Below, in pieces: positions 10,382 through 19,605 of a DNA stretch of 64,000 nt (position 1 is its first letter; each line of letters starts with the position of its first letter). The stretch is from CAYHGX01 sp964356355 (GTDB lineage Bacteria > Patescibacteriota > Gracilibacteria > UBA1369 > LOWO2-01-FULL-3), in the NCBI GenBank assembly GCA_964356355.1, contig CAYHGX010000003.1, positions 1 to 64,000 on the forward strand. Direction: 5' to 3'. Both the position numbers and the translations under genes were made by a program. The notes beneath the pieces were generated by a model. It had not been told where the DNA came from. It saw only the letters and a list, made by a program, of their open reading frames with translations, and searched no databases.

Positions 10382-11347
10382 ATGCTCAACTTGTTACGAA
10401 AGATTTTTTATTTTTTCTCGCCCTTTGTGAACTCGTTTGAAAGGCGGGTGGATAGGTTTTTGAGGAATATTAAATCTACGAGTGGGATTTTGACTGTAAA
10501 TGCTGAGCTTTTGGCTTTGATGCAGGAGGATTTGGTGGAGCTAAGTGTGTGGGCGGAACGGAAGTATAAGGGGTATCGTTATATGAAAAAAGGGGTTCGC
10601 AGGAAAATGTATGCAAATAGGGATTTGATTTTGAGGAAGTTTCAGGAATTTTGTGTTACTTATGTGCCAGATGAAAAGGAGGAGAAACTTCGGTATTTAA
10701 GGCAGATGGCGGCTTTTTTGCGGCCGGGCGGCATTTATGAATATTTGGATGCGGCTAGTTTTGGAAAGCTTTTGATGGATCAAGAGGGTAAAAAAATGAT
10801 TGGTGACTGTAATCAGATTGTGACCTTTTATATTTATCTTTATTCGTTGAAATTTCCAATTCAGGACTTGCAAATCAAGATTTTGCCGGAGCATGTGTGC
10901 TTGCATTTTCAAAGTATGGATATAGAGTGTACGAGCGGAGATTTTGTGAAATATGAGGAGGGAGAGGTGTTGCCGGTGACGGAAATTGTCTCTACGAATT
11001 TGTTGGACATGAGCGACTTTCGTGAACGTACGGAGAAAATTTCGCCACGAGATATGGTGAAGGCGGCGCAGCTTGCTTATTCAATCAGTAGTATGAAGGA
11101 GGTAGTGGAAAAGAATTTGCAAATTTCATACCATAATTTGGCGGTAGATTGTTTGAATTCAGAGGATTTTGAGGGGGCGATGTTTTTTGCGGATAAAAAG
11201 GGTGATGAGGAGCTGAGGCAGGCCGTTTATGCTAAGAAATATAATGTTTTGGTGCGCAAGGTGGCTGGTGTGAAGACGGTAGATGATGCTCGAAGATACA
11301 AGCAGGTGTATCGAGATATGCTTAATTTGGCGCGAAAAATGGGGGAT
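10382..11347 (+). CDS. transglutaminase-like protein, partial (3' end lost in a gap)
   Basis: 322 residues are visible before the gap at 11348. A helical N-terminal part is followed by GDCNQ (Cys143), then PEHVCLHF (His171/His175) and an acidic residue at 180-182. That Cys-His-Asp spacing is typical of transglutaminase/papain-like folds, where the Cys begins a helix. The C-terminal part (from about 235) looks like TPR-type helices. There is no signal peptide. The family call rests only on the triad pattern and is tentative. The stop codon is not visible. Confidence 0.6.
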
Positions 11348-11447
11348 NNNNNNNNNNNNNNNNNNNNNNNNNNNNNNNNNNNNNNNNNNNNNNNNNNNNN
11401 NNNNNNNNNNNNNNNNNNNNNNNNNNNNNNNNNNNNNNNNNNNNNNN
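11348..11447. other. assembly gap, 100 N
   Basis: A scaffold placeholder that removes the end of the transglutaminase-like gene. The true size is unknown. Confidence 0.95.
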
Positions 11448-11471
11448 AGGCTTCCTTTTTTGCCTGTTTTT

Positions 11472-11480
11472 TGCTATAAT
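11472..11480 (+). promoter_or_regulatory. extended -10 promoter of the solute-binding protein gene
   Basis: TGCTATAAT is a perfect extended -10 box. The start site near 11487 leaves about 7 nt before the ATG at 11494. No good -35 box is visible, as is usual with extended -10 promoters. Confidence 0.7.
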
Positions 11481-11493
11481 ATAGGGATTTTTA

Positions 11494-13047
11494 ATGATTT
11501 TTGTGGCAGAAATTGAACAGGGAAAATTGGGGGGGATTTTGAAAGGCCTGGGAGTGGCGGTGCTCGCTGTGGTTTTTGTGGTGGCTGGGGTGAGGCTTTT
11601 TTTGCCTCAGGAGAGCCAGAAAGTGATAGATGCTTTTAGTAGTTTTTTAAACGGGAATTCCCATGTTGCCAAGAGTAACGAGCTTTTAACTGTGATTTTT
11701 CCGGATGATCCACAAACTCTTAGTCCATTTTCTTTAAGTTTTGACCAGAGACAGCGCCTAAATAGTGTGTATGAACCGTTGGTTAAGTTGAGTCCTAGTC
11801 TTGAGCCCTACTCTGGTTTGGCTATTTCTTGGGGAATGTTGAATGATACTACTTGGCATTTTTCTTTGCGTAAAGGTGTGAAATTTCATGATAACAGTAA
11901 GTTCACAGCGGATGATGTGGTTCATGCTTTTGCGCTTGCTCGTGCCGTAAATTCAGACTTAGCTCCATTGTTGACCTCTATTTCTGAGGTGAAGAAAATT
12001 GATGATTATAACTTGGATATTATTACTTTGGTTCCTGATCCGCTTTTGGTTCAGCGTGTTGCCAAGGTGTTGATTGTGCCGAGTGAGTGGGAAGTAGGCT
12101 CAAATAGTGGTACTGGTCCTTATAGAGTTAAAAGTTTTGAGCCAGGAAAGTTGGCTGATCTTACACAGTTTTTGGATTATTGGGGGGATGCGCCTTTTTA
12201 TAAAGGGGTTCGGATATTAGCGATTGCCGATAAATCGAAACGGGTAAATACATTTTTAACTGACACTGTTGATTTGCTGTCATTCGTTTCCTATGATGCT
12301 GCCAAGATTGTTGAAGAGCGTGGTTTTAAGCTTGAGGCAGTGCCGAGTTTGGAAGTGCAATTTTTGCTTTTTAATTTAAAGTCGGATTTTTTGAGCCATT
12401 TGGAGGCGCGGAAGGCCTTGAATATGGCTATTGATAAGGCAGCGCTGGTGAAGAGTGTGGGGGGATATGCGAGAGCGGTGAATCAATTTGTGAGCGGTGG
12501 AGTGTTTGGTTTTAATTCTGATTTAGTTGGGTTTGATTATGATATTGAGGCCGCGAAGGCTTTGATTTTGAAGGCTAAATTGAATGGTTCAACTTTACAG
12601 CTACACTTGCAGAAGGGATTGGATGTGATTGGTGAACATATGCGGAAGCAGATGAGAATGGTGGGGGTAAACTTGATTGTTTCTTATCTTGAACCGTCGG
12701 CGTTGCAAAAGAGCGTGGAGAGCCGTGATGCTGATATTTATTTTCTGGGATTTAAGTCGGATTTTGCTGATAGTATGGATCTTTTTTCTTCATTGTTTAT
12801 GGCTGATTCTAACTTGAATGTTTCGGGTTATAGAAGTGAGGAATTTAATCTTTTGATGTCTCAGGCTTTGAGGGAATTGAAGCCTGAAGTTCGCTTGGTG
12901 TATTTGAAGGAGGCGATGAAAATGATTGTGGCGAAGGATGTGGTTGGTGTGCCACTTTTTGAATATGAAAGTTTGTATGGATTTAAGCAAAATCTTGCTT
13001 TTAAGCCAAGAATTGATGGGCAGATTTATTTTGAAGAAATTAATTAA
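11494..13047 (+). CDS. membrane-tethered peptide/solute-binding protein (SBP_bac_5 family)
   Basis: The protein is 517 residues, normal for family 5 (DppA/OppA-type) binding proteins. One transmembrane segment (about residues 13-37) anchors it instead of a cleaved signal or lipobox. The family core is clear: PDDPQTLSPF, then LEPYSGLAISWGMLNDTTWHF and GVKFHDNSKFTADDVVHAF near 125-145. No permease or ATPase genes are nearby. Its stop is 3 nt before the start of a membrane SpoIIE phosphatase gene, so the two are probably cotranscribed and may work as a ligand sensor. Transport with components encoded elsewhere is the alternative. Confidence 0.88.
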   Translation: MIFVAEIEQGKLGGILKGLGVAVLAVVFVVAGVRLFLPQESQKVIDAFSSFLNGNSHVAKSNELLTVIFPDDPQTLSPFSLSFDQRQRLNSVYEPLVKLSPSLEPYSGLAISWGMLNDTTWHFSLRKGVKFHDNSKFTADDVVHAFALARAVNSDLAPLLTSISEVKKIDDYNLDIITLVPDPLLVQRVAKVLIVPSEWEVGSNSGTGPYRVKSFEPGKLADLTQFLDYWGDAPFYKGVRILAIADKSKRVNTFLTDTVDLLSFVSYDAAKIVEERGFKLEAVPSLEVQFLLFNLKSDFLSHLEARKALNMAIDKAALVKSVGGYARAVNQFVSGGVFGFNSDLVGFDYDIEAAKALILKAKLNGSTLQLHLQKGLDVIGEHMRKQMRMVGVNLIVSYLEPSALQKSVESRDADIYFLGFKSDFADSMDLFSSLFMADSNLNVSGYRSEEFNLLMSQALRELKPEVRLVYLKEAMKMIVAKDVVGVPLFEYESLYGFKQNLAFKPRIDGQIYFEEIN

Positions 13048-13050
13048 ACT

Positions 13051-14634
13051 ATGAGATTAAATATTCGCAGCAAATTTACGATCGCAATTTCACTCCTGAT
13101 TTTGGTGATTTTTTCAATCGTTTCTGTGCTCTTTATTACTGAGAAAAAGAGGGAGATTGCAGATGATATTTATGTTAATGCAATGGCTTTTTCGAGGCTT
13201 ACGGCCACGAGTGTCGTCTATGATTACGACACCTTCTTGGCGCAAAACAGTTTTGTGTATTTCAACCGTGAAATCAAAAAAATATTTGAACAGAATGATG
13301 ACATTTTTGATTTGAAGGTGATTTCGTATGCGGGGGAAACTTTATACGATTCGGCTACTGATACGGAAAAACGTTATGAGGGTGAGGCTAGAGTGGTTGA
13401 TGATCAGACTTTATTGAGTCAGGTGAAGTCGAGAAATGTGTCGGTAAATATTGGGGGAAATTTGTATTTCGCGAAGTCTAATTTGAATGGGGGGATTTAC
13501 TATGTGGATGTGTCTGATAAGCGAATTGGGGCGCCGGCGAGTGGCAGTTTGGTGGAAACTATAGTTGTGCCGGCGAACGAGAAATATTCGGTGGTTTATT
13601 ATGTTGATTATGCCAATTTGGACTTGAGGGTGATGCAGATGATTGAAAGGATTTTGTATCTGGCCGTGTTTGGTATTCTTTTGGGGGTGCTTATCGCTTT
13701 TACTATGTCGGGACAGGTAGTGAGGTCGATTTCGGCGCTTGTGGAAGGGGCTCGTCGAATTGCCAAGGGAGATTTTACGACCCAGGTAGAGTTGAAAACT
13801 AATGATGAAATGCAGTTTTTAGGAGAGGCCTTTAATACGATGGCGGGTGAACTTGCCGCGAGCATGGAGGCGAAGGTTTATGAACAGAGAGTGAAGCGTG
13901 AGCTTGAGCTTGCTGCTCAAATTCAAGATCAGATTGTGCCAGACCAGAAGGACATCCCTCAGCCCAAGGGGTTGGAAATTGCAGCTGGACTAAATCCGGC
14001 TACAGAAATTGGTGGTGATATCTATGACTTTTTGCCTTTAGATGATGGGAAAAAGTTGTTGATGTACCTTGGTGACGTAACAGGTCATGGTGTGCCTGCC
14101 GGTATTGTGAGTTCTATTGCTAGTGCGCTTTTTTATGGTTATGGAACAACTGGTGATTTGACTTTGATTCTTAATGAGGTGAACCGTGTGTTGAAGGCTA
14201 AAACTATGCCGAATATGTTTCTTACTTTGTGTTTGATGCTCTGGGATAGTGTGGGGGCGCGGTTTACTTATGCGAATGCGGGTCATGAACAGGTTTTACA
14301 TTATGTGGCTGCTAATAAGTTGTCGACATATTTGCCTTCAGGTGGAATTGCGTTGGGCATGATTAAGGATATTTCAGCGCATGTGAAGGTGGAAGAGGCG
14401 ATACTTGAAGTGGGTGATGTGGTGGTGATTTATAGCGATGGTATTCCTGAGGCGTGGAGAAATGATAAGGAGCTATTTGGGCTGGAGCGCTTACGCCAGG
14501 CAGTGGATCGGATTGTCCCTCAGGGTGGAACATGTGAAGAAATTCGAGATGCGATTTTGCAGGAAGTTTATGATTTCGAAAACGGCCATCAACAGATGGA
14601 TGATATTACGATCTTGGTGATTCGGCGGGTTTAG
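13051..14634 (+). CDS. RsbU-type PP2C phosphatase with sensor region and HAMP domain
   Basis: The protein is 527 residues. A transmembrane segment at about 8-27, an extracytoplasmic sensor region of about 170 residues and a second transmembrane segment at about 198-218 come first. A HAMP domain (about 215-270), a short coiled coil and a SpoIIE/PP2C catalytic domain follow. The metal-binding aspartates are seen in GGDIYDF and GDVTGHGVPAG, and in the late motif VVIYSDGIPEA. Enzymes of this type dephosphorylate anti-anti-sigma factors in partner-switching pathways. No STAS or anti-sigma gene is nearby. The gene is 3 nt downstream of the binding protein, suggesting one sensing unit. Confidence 0.92.
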   Translation: MRLNIRSKFTIAISLLILVIFSIVSVLFITEKKREIADDIYVNAMAFSRLTATSVVYDYDTFLAQNSFVYFNREIKKIFEQNDDIFDLKVISYAGETLYDSATDTEKRYEGEARVVDDQTLLSQVKSRNVSVNIGGNLYFAKSNLNGGIYYVDVSDKRIGAPASGSLVETIVVPANEKYSVVYYVDYANLDLRVMQMIERILYLAVFGILLGVLIAFTMSGQVVRSISALVEGARRIAKGDFTTQVELKTNDEMQFLGEAFNTMAGELAASMEAKVYEQRVKRELELAAQIQDQIVPDQKDIPQPKGLEIAAGLNPATEIGGDIYDFLPLDDGKKLLMYLGDVTGHGVPAGIVSSIASALFYGYGTTGDLTLILNEVNRVLKAKTMPNMFLTLCLMLWDSVGARFTYANAGHEQVLHYVAANKLSTYLPSGGIALGMIKDISAHVKVEEAILEVGDVVVIYSDGIPEAWRNDKELFGLERLRQAVDRIVPQGGTCEEIRDAILQEVYDFENGHQQMDDITILVIRRV

Positions 14635-14696
14635 GAACTTGCCGTATAGGTAATATGGATCATATAGAAGCTCCTTGTTTCCTTGCATTACCGTGG

Positions 14697-15782
14697 CTAG
14701 TTATAGCGCGTTTTCCTTTTCTGGATATACTTTTGATCGATTGAATGAGCGATTGCGTGGTGTTCTTTGCACATTGGAGCCATGTATCGCGGGTCGTGTA
14801 GGCCGGCTAGGGCGAGTCTCTGAGAGTGATGATTCTCCATCGCCGGTTTGCAGCAGCCAGGAATGGAACATTTGGTACCATGTTCTTCTCTTAAAATTGC
14901 TCTTACTTTTACTGAAACATATTGTGAAATTTTCAGTTTTTCTCCAGGTTTTAATTTTGCTTCTTTGGCTACTTTTTGCTCAATTGCTTCCTGTGCTAGT
15001 TCTTCTTTTCTTTGCTCAATTTCTTTCTCTCTTTTCTCCAGCATTTGTAAAATGATTTGGTTGATGTCATGGCCTTGTAATTGAAGGTTATTTAATTTTT
15101 CTGTCACTTCATCAGAGAGTTGAAAGTTTGGCAAAGATATTTTGGATGGCCCGTGCACGTGCACAGATTTATCATCGGAAAATGTCTTGTCTGAGCCATT
15201 TGGGGTTTCATTTTTAGGCGGATTTTCTATTGAAATTTTGTAATCTCGAATCATAGTTTCTAAGGCTCCGCGCGGCAAAACCTTTACGATTTCCGCCAGC
15301 TCTTCTTCGTTTTCCGGCGTGGCTATTGAGGCGATGCGCGTGAGCTTATTTATGCTTACTTCTCCTCCAACTAATAAATTTTTGAGAGTTGGCAATGCTT
15401 CAAAACGGCGATCCAAGTTGAGGGCGCGGCGCACCTGCTCCTGAGACAATCCTGCTAATTTATAGGCAAATTCGAAAATGGAATTGAATCCTTTTTTCTC
15501 ATAGAGTTTGCGGCGGTCAACTTCGGGCAAGAGGCCAATGAATTTTGCGCGCCAATGCAAAGTTTGGCGGCCGAATTTTTCGCAGAGATAAATTAATTGA
15601 GAATCGGAAACATTGTGAAGATTTTGCATAAGATAGTGGACTAAAAAATATTTGGTAGTACCACTACCTAGATCATTTTTATGATAGCAAAAAAGACCGC
15701 GAATGTCTCTGTTGAATGCGGAAAAGTTGGTGTTTTGAGTGGCGAGGAATTGCTGAATATTGCGCAGTGAGTATATACTCAC
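14697..15782 (-). CDS. HNH endonuclease domain protein
   Basis: The N-terminal and middle parts are helical (DUF222-like in style), followed by a charged linker and a coiled coil (about residues 235-285). The C-terminus is an HNH domain: CSIPGC, then ENHHSQRLALAG, then CKEHHAIAH, with paired Cys residues for a structural zinc. A GTG start at 15782 is preferred over a TTG at 15791. Proteins like this are frequent as single genes in Patescibacteria, with unknown target. It is convergent with the phosphatase gene. A perfect 16-bp palindrome covers the start codon. Confidence 0.85.
   Translation of the reverse strand: MSIYSLRNIQQFLATQNTNFSAFNRDIRGLFCYHKNDLGSGTTKYFLVHYLMQNLHNVSDSQLIYLCEKFGRQTLHWRAKFIGLLPEVDRRKLYEKKGFNSIFEFAYKLAGLSQEQVRRALNLDRRFEALPTLKNLLVGGEVSINKLTRIASIATPENEEELAEIVKVLPRGALETMIRDYKISIENPPKNETPNGSDKTFSDDKSVHVHGPSKISLPNFQLSDEVTEKLNNLQLQGHDINQIILQMLEKREKEIEQRKEELAQEAIEQKVAKEAKLKPGEKLKISQYVSVKVRAILREEHGTKCSIPGCCKPAMENHHSQRLALAGLHDPRYMAPMCKEHHAIAHSIDQKYIQKRKTRYN
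15767..15782. promoter_or_regulatory. perfect 16-bp palindrome at the start of the HNH gene
   Basis: GTGAGTATATACTCAC equals its own reverse complement and contains the GTG start codon of the HNH gene. It could be an operator for self-regulation, or only a chance feature of the coding sequence. Confidence 0.4.
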
Positions 15783-15876
15783 GCCCCGCAAGTGTTTAAC
15801 TCAATCGTCTTGTGTTTTCGTTTGATTTTTTTTGAATTAATGTTATTGTGGCATCTATTTTTTTAAATGACTTTTT

Positions 15877-16194
15877 ATGAAGAAGCCTGATGCTCTTAGA
15901 TCTGAAAATTTGCTCCCATGCCAAAGCCCAGGTGAAATTGCACGCGATTTATTGGTTGCGATGGCCTCACTTCAGCCTGGAGAGGAGCTTACTGTGAGAA
16001 TTGTTCGTCCGAAATCTTTTGATTTGCCTGGTTCTGCAACTGCATTCAATTGGGGCGTTGTTAATAGCAATTCGGAGAATCGACCAGATGTGGGCAGAGC
16101 CCAGGGTTTTGAAGTGGCTGTTGTGCGTGAAGGAGTGGTTCGAGAGTTGAGTGAAGCAGGAAAGATTGTGGAATTGCGTGGGCGCAGATCTTAG
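15877..16194 (+). CDS. hypothetical protein, 105 aa
   Basis: I do not recognise this small soluble protein. It has an N-terminal helix (EIARDLLVAMASL), a beta-rich middle (GEELTVRIVRP) and a basic C-terminus. It starts with ATG and has no signal peptide. It is divergent from the HNH gene and convergent with glyA, whose stop is 12 nt away. The evidence for coding is a clean frame with plausible composition. Confidence 0.55.
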   Translation: MKKPDALRSENLLPCQSPGEIARDLLVAMASLQPGEELTVRIVRPKSFDLPGSATAFNWGVVNSNSENRPDVGRAQGFEVAVVREGVVRELSEAGKIVELRGRRS

Positions 16195-16206
16195 TGATCT
16201 TCCCTC

Positions 16207-17448
16207 CTAGCTAATGCCCGGGACTGGATATTTGTTGCACATTTCTTCGACTTCGGCCTTCACTTCTTTGATTTTGGCTTCGTCGCCAATATTCGTGATT
16301 ACTCTGTCGATCCAGCCCACTACTCTTTCCATTTCGGCCTCTTTCATGCCGCGAGTGGTGATTGCTGGGGTGCCAAGGCGGATGCCGCTTGGATCCATTG
16401 CTGAGCGAGGTTCCTCTGGGATCATGTTTTTATTCAATGTGATGGAGGCTGCGTCGAGGGCGTGTTGAACTTGATCTCCGGTTACACCTTTATTTGTAAC
16501 ATCAATCAAAAGTAGATGATTGTCAGTGCCGTGGAACATGATGTTGTAGTCGCGTTTCTTGAACTCAGTTTCCATGGTTTTGGCGTTGGCGCGGATTTGG
16601 CGGGCGTATTCTTTGAATTCTGGCTTTAGAGCTTCGTCAAAGGCCACGGCTTTAGCCGCAATGTTGTTTTCGTGTGGGCCCCCTTGTAGGCCAGGGAATA
16701 TAGATTTGTCGATGGCTTTGGCGAATTTTTCTTTGCACATAATCATGCCGCCACGTGGGCCACGAAGTGTTTTGTGTGTAGTAGTCGTTACTACGTCGAA
16801 AGTGGTAACGGGATTGTTCATCTGGCCGCCAGCAATGAGGCCGGCAATGTGTGCTACGTCGGCCATGGTGATGGCACCAACTTTAGCGGCGATGGCTTGT
16901 ACTCGTGCATAGTCAATTTCTCGAGAATAGGCGCTGTAGCCTACAAGCAAAATTTTTGGTTTGTGTTCCAGGGCGAGGGCTTCCATTTGGTCGTAGTCGA
17001 TTTGGCCTGTTTCTTTTACTGTTTTATAACGAATGAAGTTGAAGATTTTTGCCATCCAAGTAACCGGGTGTCCGTGAGTTAGGTGTCCGCCGTGGCCGAG
17101 ATCCATACCCATAATAGTGTCGCCGGGTTCCATGAGTGCTGAATAGACTGCAACATTGGCTGGCGCGCCGGAGAGTGGTTGGACATTTACATGTTCGGCA
17201 CCGAAGATTTGTTTGGCTCTTTCAATTGCGGCAGTTTCTACAATGTCTACGTTTTCACAACCTCCATAATAGCGCTTTCCACTATAACCTTCGGAATACT
17301 TATTAGTGAGAATAGAACCCAGTGCTTCAAGCACTCCTGCGGAAACGTAGTTTTCGGAAGGGATGAGCTCGAGGCCTTGTACTTGTCGTTTTTTCTCTCG
17401 TTCAATAGCATCAAAAATCAGCGGGTCTTGTGTTTGGAGAGTACTCAT
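16207..17448 (-). CDS. glyA: serine hydroxymethyltransferase
   Basis: The protein is 413 residues, the usual GlyA length. The PLP lysine motif VTTTTHKTLRGPRGG is present, with the substrate-loop sequence GYSGKRYYGGCENVD and the N-terminal ELIPSENYVS. It converts serine and tetrahydrofolate to glycine and methylene-tetrahydrofolate, the main source of one-carbon units. It has its own ATG and no operon partner, but ftcD follows within 2 kb on the other strand and fmt and purine genes lie elsewhere in the window. One-carbon metabolism therefore appears to be active. Confidence 0.97.
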   Translation of the reverse strand: MSTLQTQDPLIFDAIEREKKRQVQGLELIPSENYVSAGVLEALGSILTNKYSEGYSGKRYYGGCENVDIVETAAIERAKQIFGAEHVNVQPLSGAPANVAVYSALMEPGDTIMGMDLGHGGHLTHGHPVTWMAKIFNFIRYKTVKETGQIDYDQMEALALEHKPKILLVGYSAYSREIDYARVQAIAAKVGAITMADVAHIAGLIAGGQMNNPVTTFDVVTTTTHKTLRGPRGGMIMCKEKFAKAIDKSIFPGLQGGPHENNIAAKAVAFDEALKPEFKEYARQIRANAKTMETEFKKRDYNIMFHGTDNHLLLIDVTNKGVTGDQVQHALDAASITLNKNMIPEEPRSAMDPSGIRLGTPAITTRGMKEAEMERVVGWIDRVITNIGDEAKIKEVKAEVEEMCNKYPVPGIS

Positions 17449-17547
17449 GACGTTGTGGTTACTATTTATGAAAAGCCGTGCCTATTCTCGGGGATTTTGG
17501 ACGAAATGTAAATTGCACTTTTGGGGTTAAAGTGTCAGAATTGTTTT

Positions 17548-18612
17548 ATGAAAAATTTTAAACAACTTTTGAGCGTGGGGTTGGTGGCGTTGATTTGTGG
17601 TTTTCTGGGTGGTTTTATGGCGTTTAAGGTGGTGGGCGCGGAGGTGAAGGATGGGATTGTGAAAAAGGAGGTTTATATAGAGGATTCAAAACTTTCTGAT
17701 GTGGTGGGTAAGGTGCGCGGTGCGGTGGTGAGTTTGAGTGATGGAAAGCAGGGAGGAACCGGTTTTGTGGTTAACGGTGATGGATTAATTGTGACCAATA
17801 AACATTTGGCAGGGAGTGAACTTGGGAAAGTTTTTGAGGTGACTTTTGATGATGGTATGCGTGCAGAGGCTAAGGTGGTGGCGGCGGATGAGTTTGACGA
17901 CGTGGCTTTTTTGATGATTACAGGGCGGAGTGATTCGGTTCATTATTATACGGTGGTACTTGGTGATAGTGATACTTTGAGAGTTGGTCAGAGTGTTTTT
18001 GCGGTAGGTAATGCGTTGAGTCTTTATGGGAATACCGTAACTTCAGGAATTGTAAGTGCCAAAGAGCGACAGGTGAGTGCTCAGGGAGACTTTGGAATGG
18101 CGAGCGTGAGTAATTTTTATGGTTTGTTACAGACTGATGCGGCGATTAATATTGGAAACAGTGGTGGGCCGTTGGTGAATTTGGATGGTGAGGTGATTGG
18201 CATGAATGTGGCGGTAGTGGATAGTGCTAATGACCTGGGATTTGCGTTGCCGATAAATGATTTAAAGCCGTTGATAGATAGTTTTCAGAAGTATGGGGAG
18301 ATTAGGAGGCCGATCTTGGGTGTGAGTTTTTTGATGTTGAATGAATATCAGGGCAAGGAGTTTGGAGTGGATCACGGAGCATTGATTGTGACTGAGGATG
18401 GGTTTAATAGTCCTGCGGTGATGAAGGGGGGGCCGGCCGGCACGGCCGGGCTGGTGGAAGGGGATGTGATTTTGTCTGTTAATGGTGAGGCTGTGGATGC
18501 GCAGCATCCGTTGAATAGATTGATTCGGAAATATGAACCTGGTGCGAACGTGAGCTTAAAGATTATGCGTAAGATGAAGGAGATGGAGGTTAATGCAGTG
18601 TTGGGTGGTTAG
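17548..18612 (+). CDS. HtrA/DegP-type serine protease with PDZ domain
   Basis: The protein is 354 residues from the ATG at 17548. A hydrophobic segment (about 8-28) anchors or exports it. The trypsin-like domain has all three catalytic residues: His in VTNKHLAG, Asp in DEFDDVAF, and Ser in NIGNSGGPLV. A PDZ domain follows (about residues 250-350), with GGPAGTAGLVEGDVILSVNG. These proteases degrade or refold damaged envelope proteins. The frame extends 9 codons further up, but the inner ATG starts a typical signal-anchor (MKNFKQLLSVG). It is divergent from glyA and just upstream of ftcD. Confidence 0.93.
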   Translation: MKNFKQLLSVGLVALICGFLGGFMAFKVVGAEVKDGIVKKEVYIEDSKLSDVVGKVRGAVVSLSDGKQGGTGFVVNGDGLIVTNKHLAGSELGKVFEVTFDDGMRAEAKVVAADEFDDVAFLMITGRSDSVHYYTVVLGDSDTLRVGQSVFAVGNALSLYGNTVTSGIVSAKERQVSAQGDFGMASVSNFYGLLQTDAAINIGNSGGPLVNLDGEVIGMNVAVVDSANDLGFALPINDLKPLIDSFQKYGEIRRPILGVSFLMLNEYQGKEFGVDHGALIVTEDGFNSPAVMKGGPAGTAGLVEGDVILSVNGEAVDAQHPLNRLIRKYEPGANVSLKIMRKMKEMEVNAVLGG

Positions 18613-18643
18613 TCCTAGGACTGAAATTGTTTGACAGTTTATT

Positions 18644-19546
18644 ATGCAAAAACTTATCGAGTGTGTACCAAATTTTAGTGAGGGCCGGGATATGCGGGTG
18701 ATCGATGAGATTGTTGCAGCTATTACCTCGGTTGAAGGTGTAAAGCTTCTGGGACGGACATCTGATGTGGCGCACAATCGTAGTGTGCTTACTTTTGCTG
18801 GTGAGCCGGAGGCTGTGGTGGAGGCTGCTTTTAGATCGGCTAAAAGAGCAAGTGAGTTGATTGATTTGGATGTGCATCGAGGTGAACACCCAAGAATGGG
18901 TGCGTTGGACGTGTTGCCGTTGATTCCAATTAGCGGTGTGAGTTTTGAGAAGTGTATTAGATATGCTCGGAAATTAGGAGCGAGAATTGGTAAGGAACTT
19001 TCTATTCCTGTCTATCTTTATGAAAAGGCGGCTACTTGTCCGGAGCGCGAAAATTTGGCAGAGGTAAGAGCAGGCGAATATGAAGGGATAAAAAAGGAAA
19101 TAGAGGTTAATCCAGAAAGGGTCCCGGATTTTGGTCCGAGTTATATGGGTAAGGCTGGTGCTATTGCCTTGGGTGTGAGAGATTTTTTGATTGCCTATAA
19201 TGTGAATTTGAAAACTGGGGATTTGAAAATCGCAAAGGATATTGCGCGTAAAATTCGTTTTAGTTCGGGCGGATTCCCATATGTTAAGGCCTTGGGTTTT
19301 AGGCTTTCTGCTCAGGTGGTGCAGGTATCAATGAATCTTACGAACTTTCGAGTAACATCTGTTAAGGATGTATTTGAGGTTGTTTCTATTGAGTGTGAAA
19401 AACGCGGTGTGGAGATTTTGGAAAGTGAGGTGATTGGATTAATTCCGCAGGAGGCTACTTTTCCGGGTTACAAAAAATTCTTAAAACTCGGATTGGATTT
19501 TTCAGATGACCAGGTTTTGGAGGTTGCTCTGCAAAGGGCGGCATGA
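18644..19546 (+). CDS. ftcD: glutamate formimidoyltransferase (single-domain FtcD)
   Basis: The protein is 300 residues and covers only the formyltransferase part, without a cyclodeaminase domain. The start ECVPNFSEG and the catalytic-region motif VHRGEHPRMGALDVLPL are characteristic. The enzyme moves a formimino group from formiminoglutamate to tetrahydrofolate; related single-domain proteins may handle formyl groups instead. No histidine-degradation genes are seen, so its role here may be in supplying one-carbon units along with glyA. It lies 31 nt after the HtrA gene. Confidence 0.92.
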   Translation: MQKLIECVPNFSEGRDMRVIDEIVAAITSVEGVKLLGRTSDVAHNRSVLTFAGEPEAVVEAAFRSAKRASELIDLDVHRGEHPRMGALDVLPLIPISGVSFEKCIRYARKLGARIGKELSIPVYLYEKAATCPERENLAEVRAGEYEGIKKEIEVNPERVPDFGPSYMGKAGAIALGVRDFLIAYNVNLKTGDLKIAKDIARKIRFSSGGFPYVKALGFRLSAQVVQVSMNLTNFRVTSVKDVFEVVSIECEKRGVEILESEVIGLIPQEATFPGYKKFLKLGLDFSDDQVLEVALQRAA

Positions 19547-19555
19547 ATTTGCATA

Positions 19556-19583
19556 TTGACTTTTGACGTTGACGTGTTAAAGT
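19556..19583 (+). promoter_or_regulatory. promoter of the 19606 gene
   Basis: TTGACT (19556-19561), a 16-bp spacer and TAAAGT (19578-19583) preceded by TG give a strong sigma70-type promoter. It starts transcription near 19590, which rules out the ATG at 19585 as a start. Confidence 0.65.
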
Positions 19584-19605
19584 AATGCCTTGTTTTTGTT
19601 TATTT

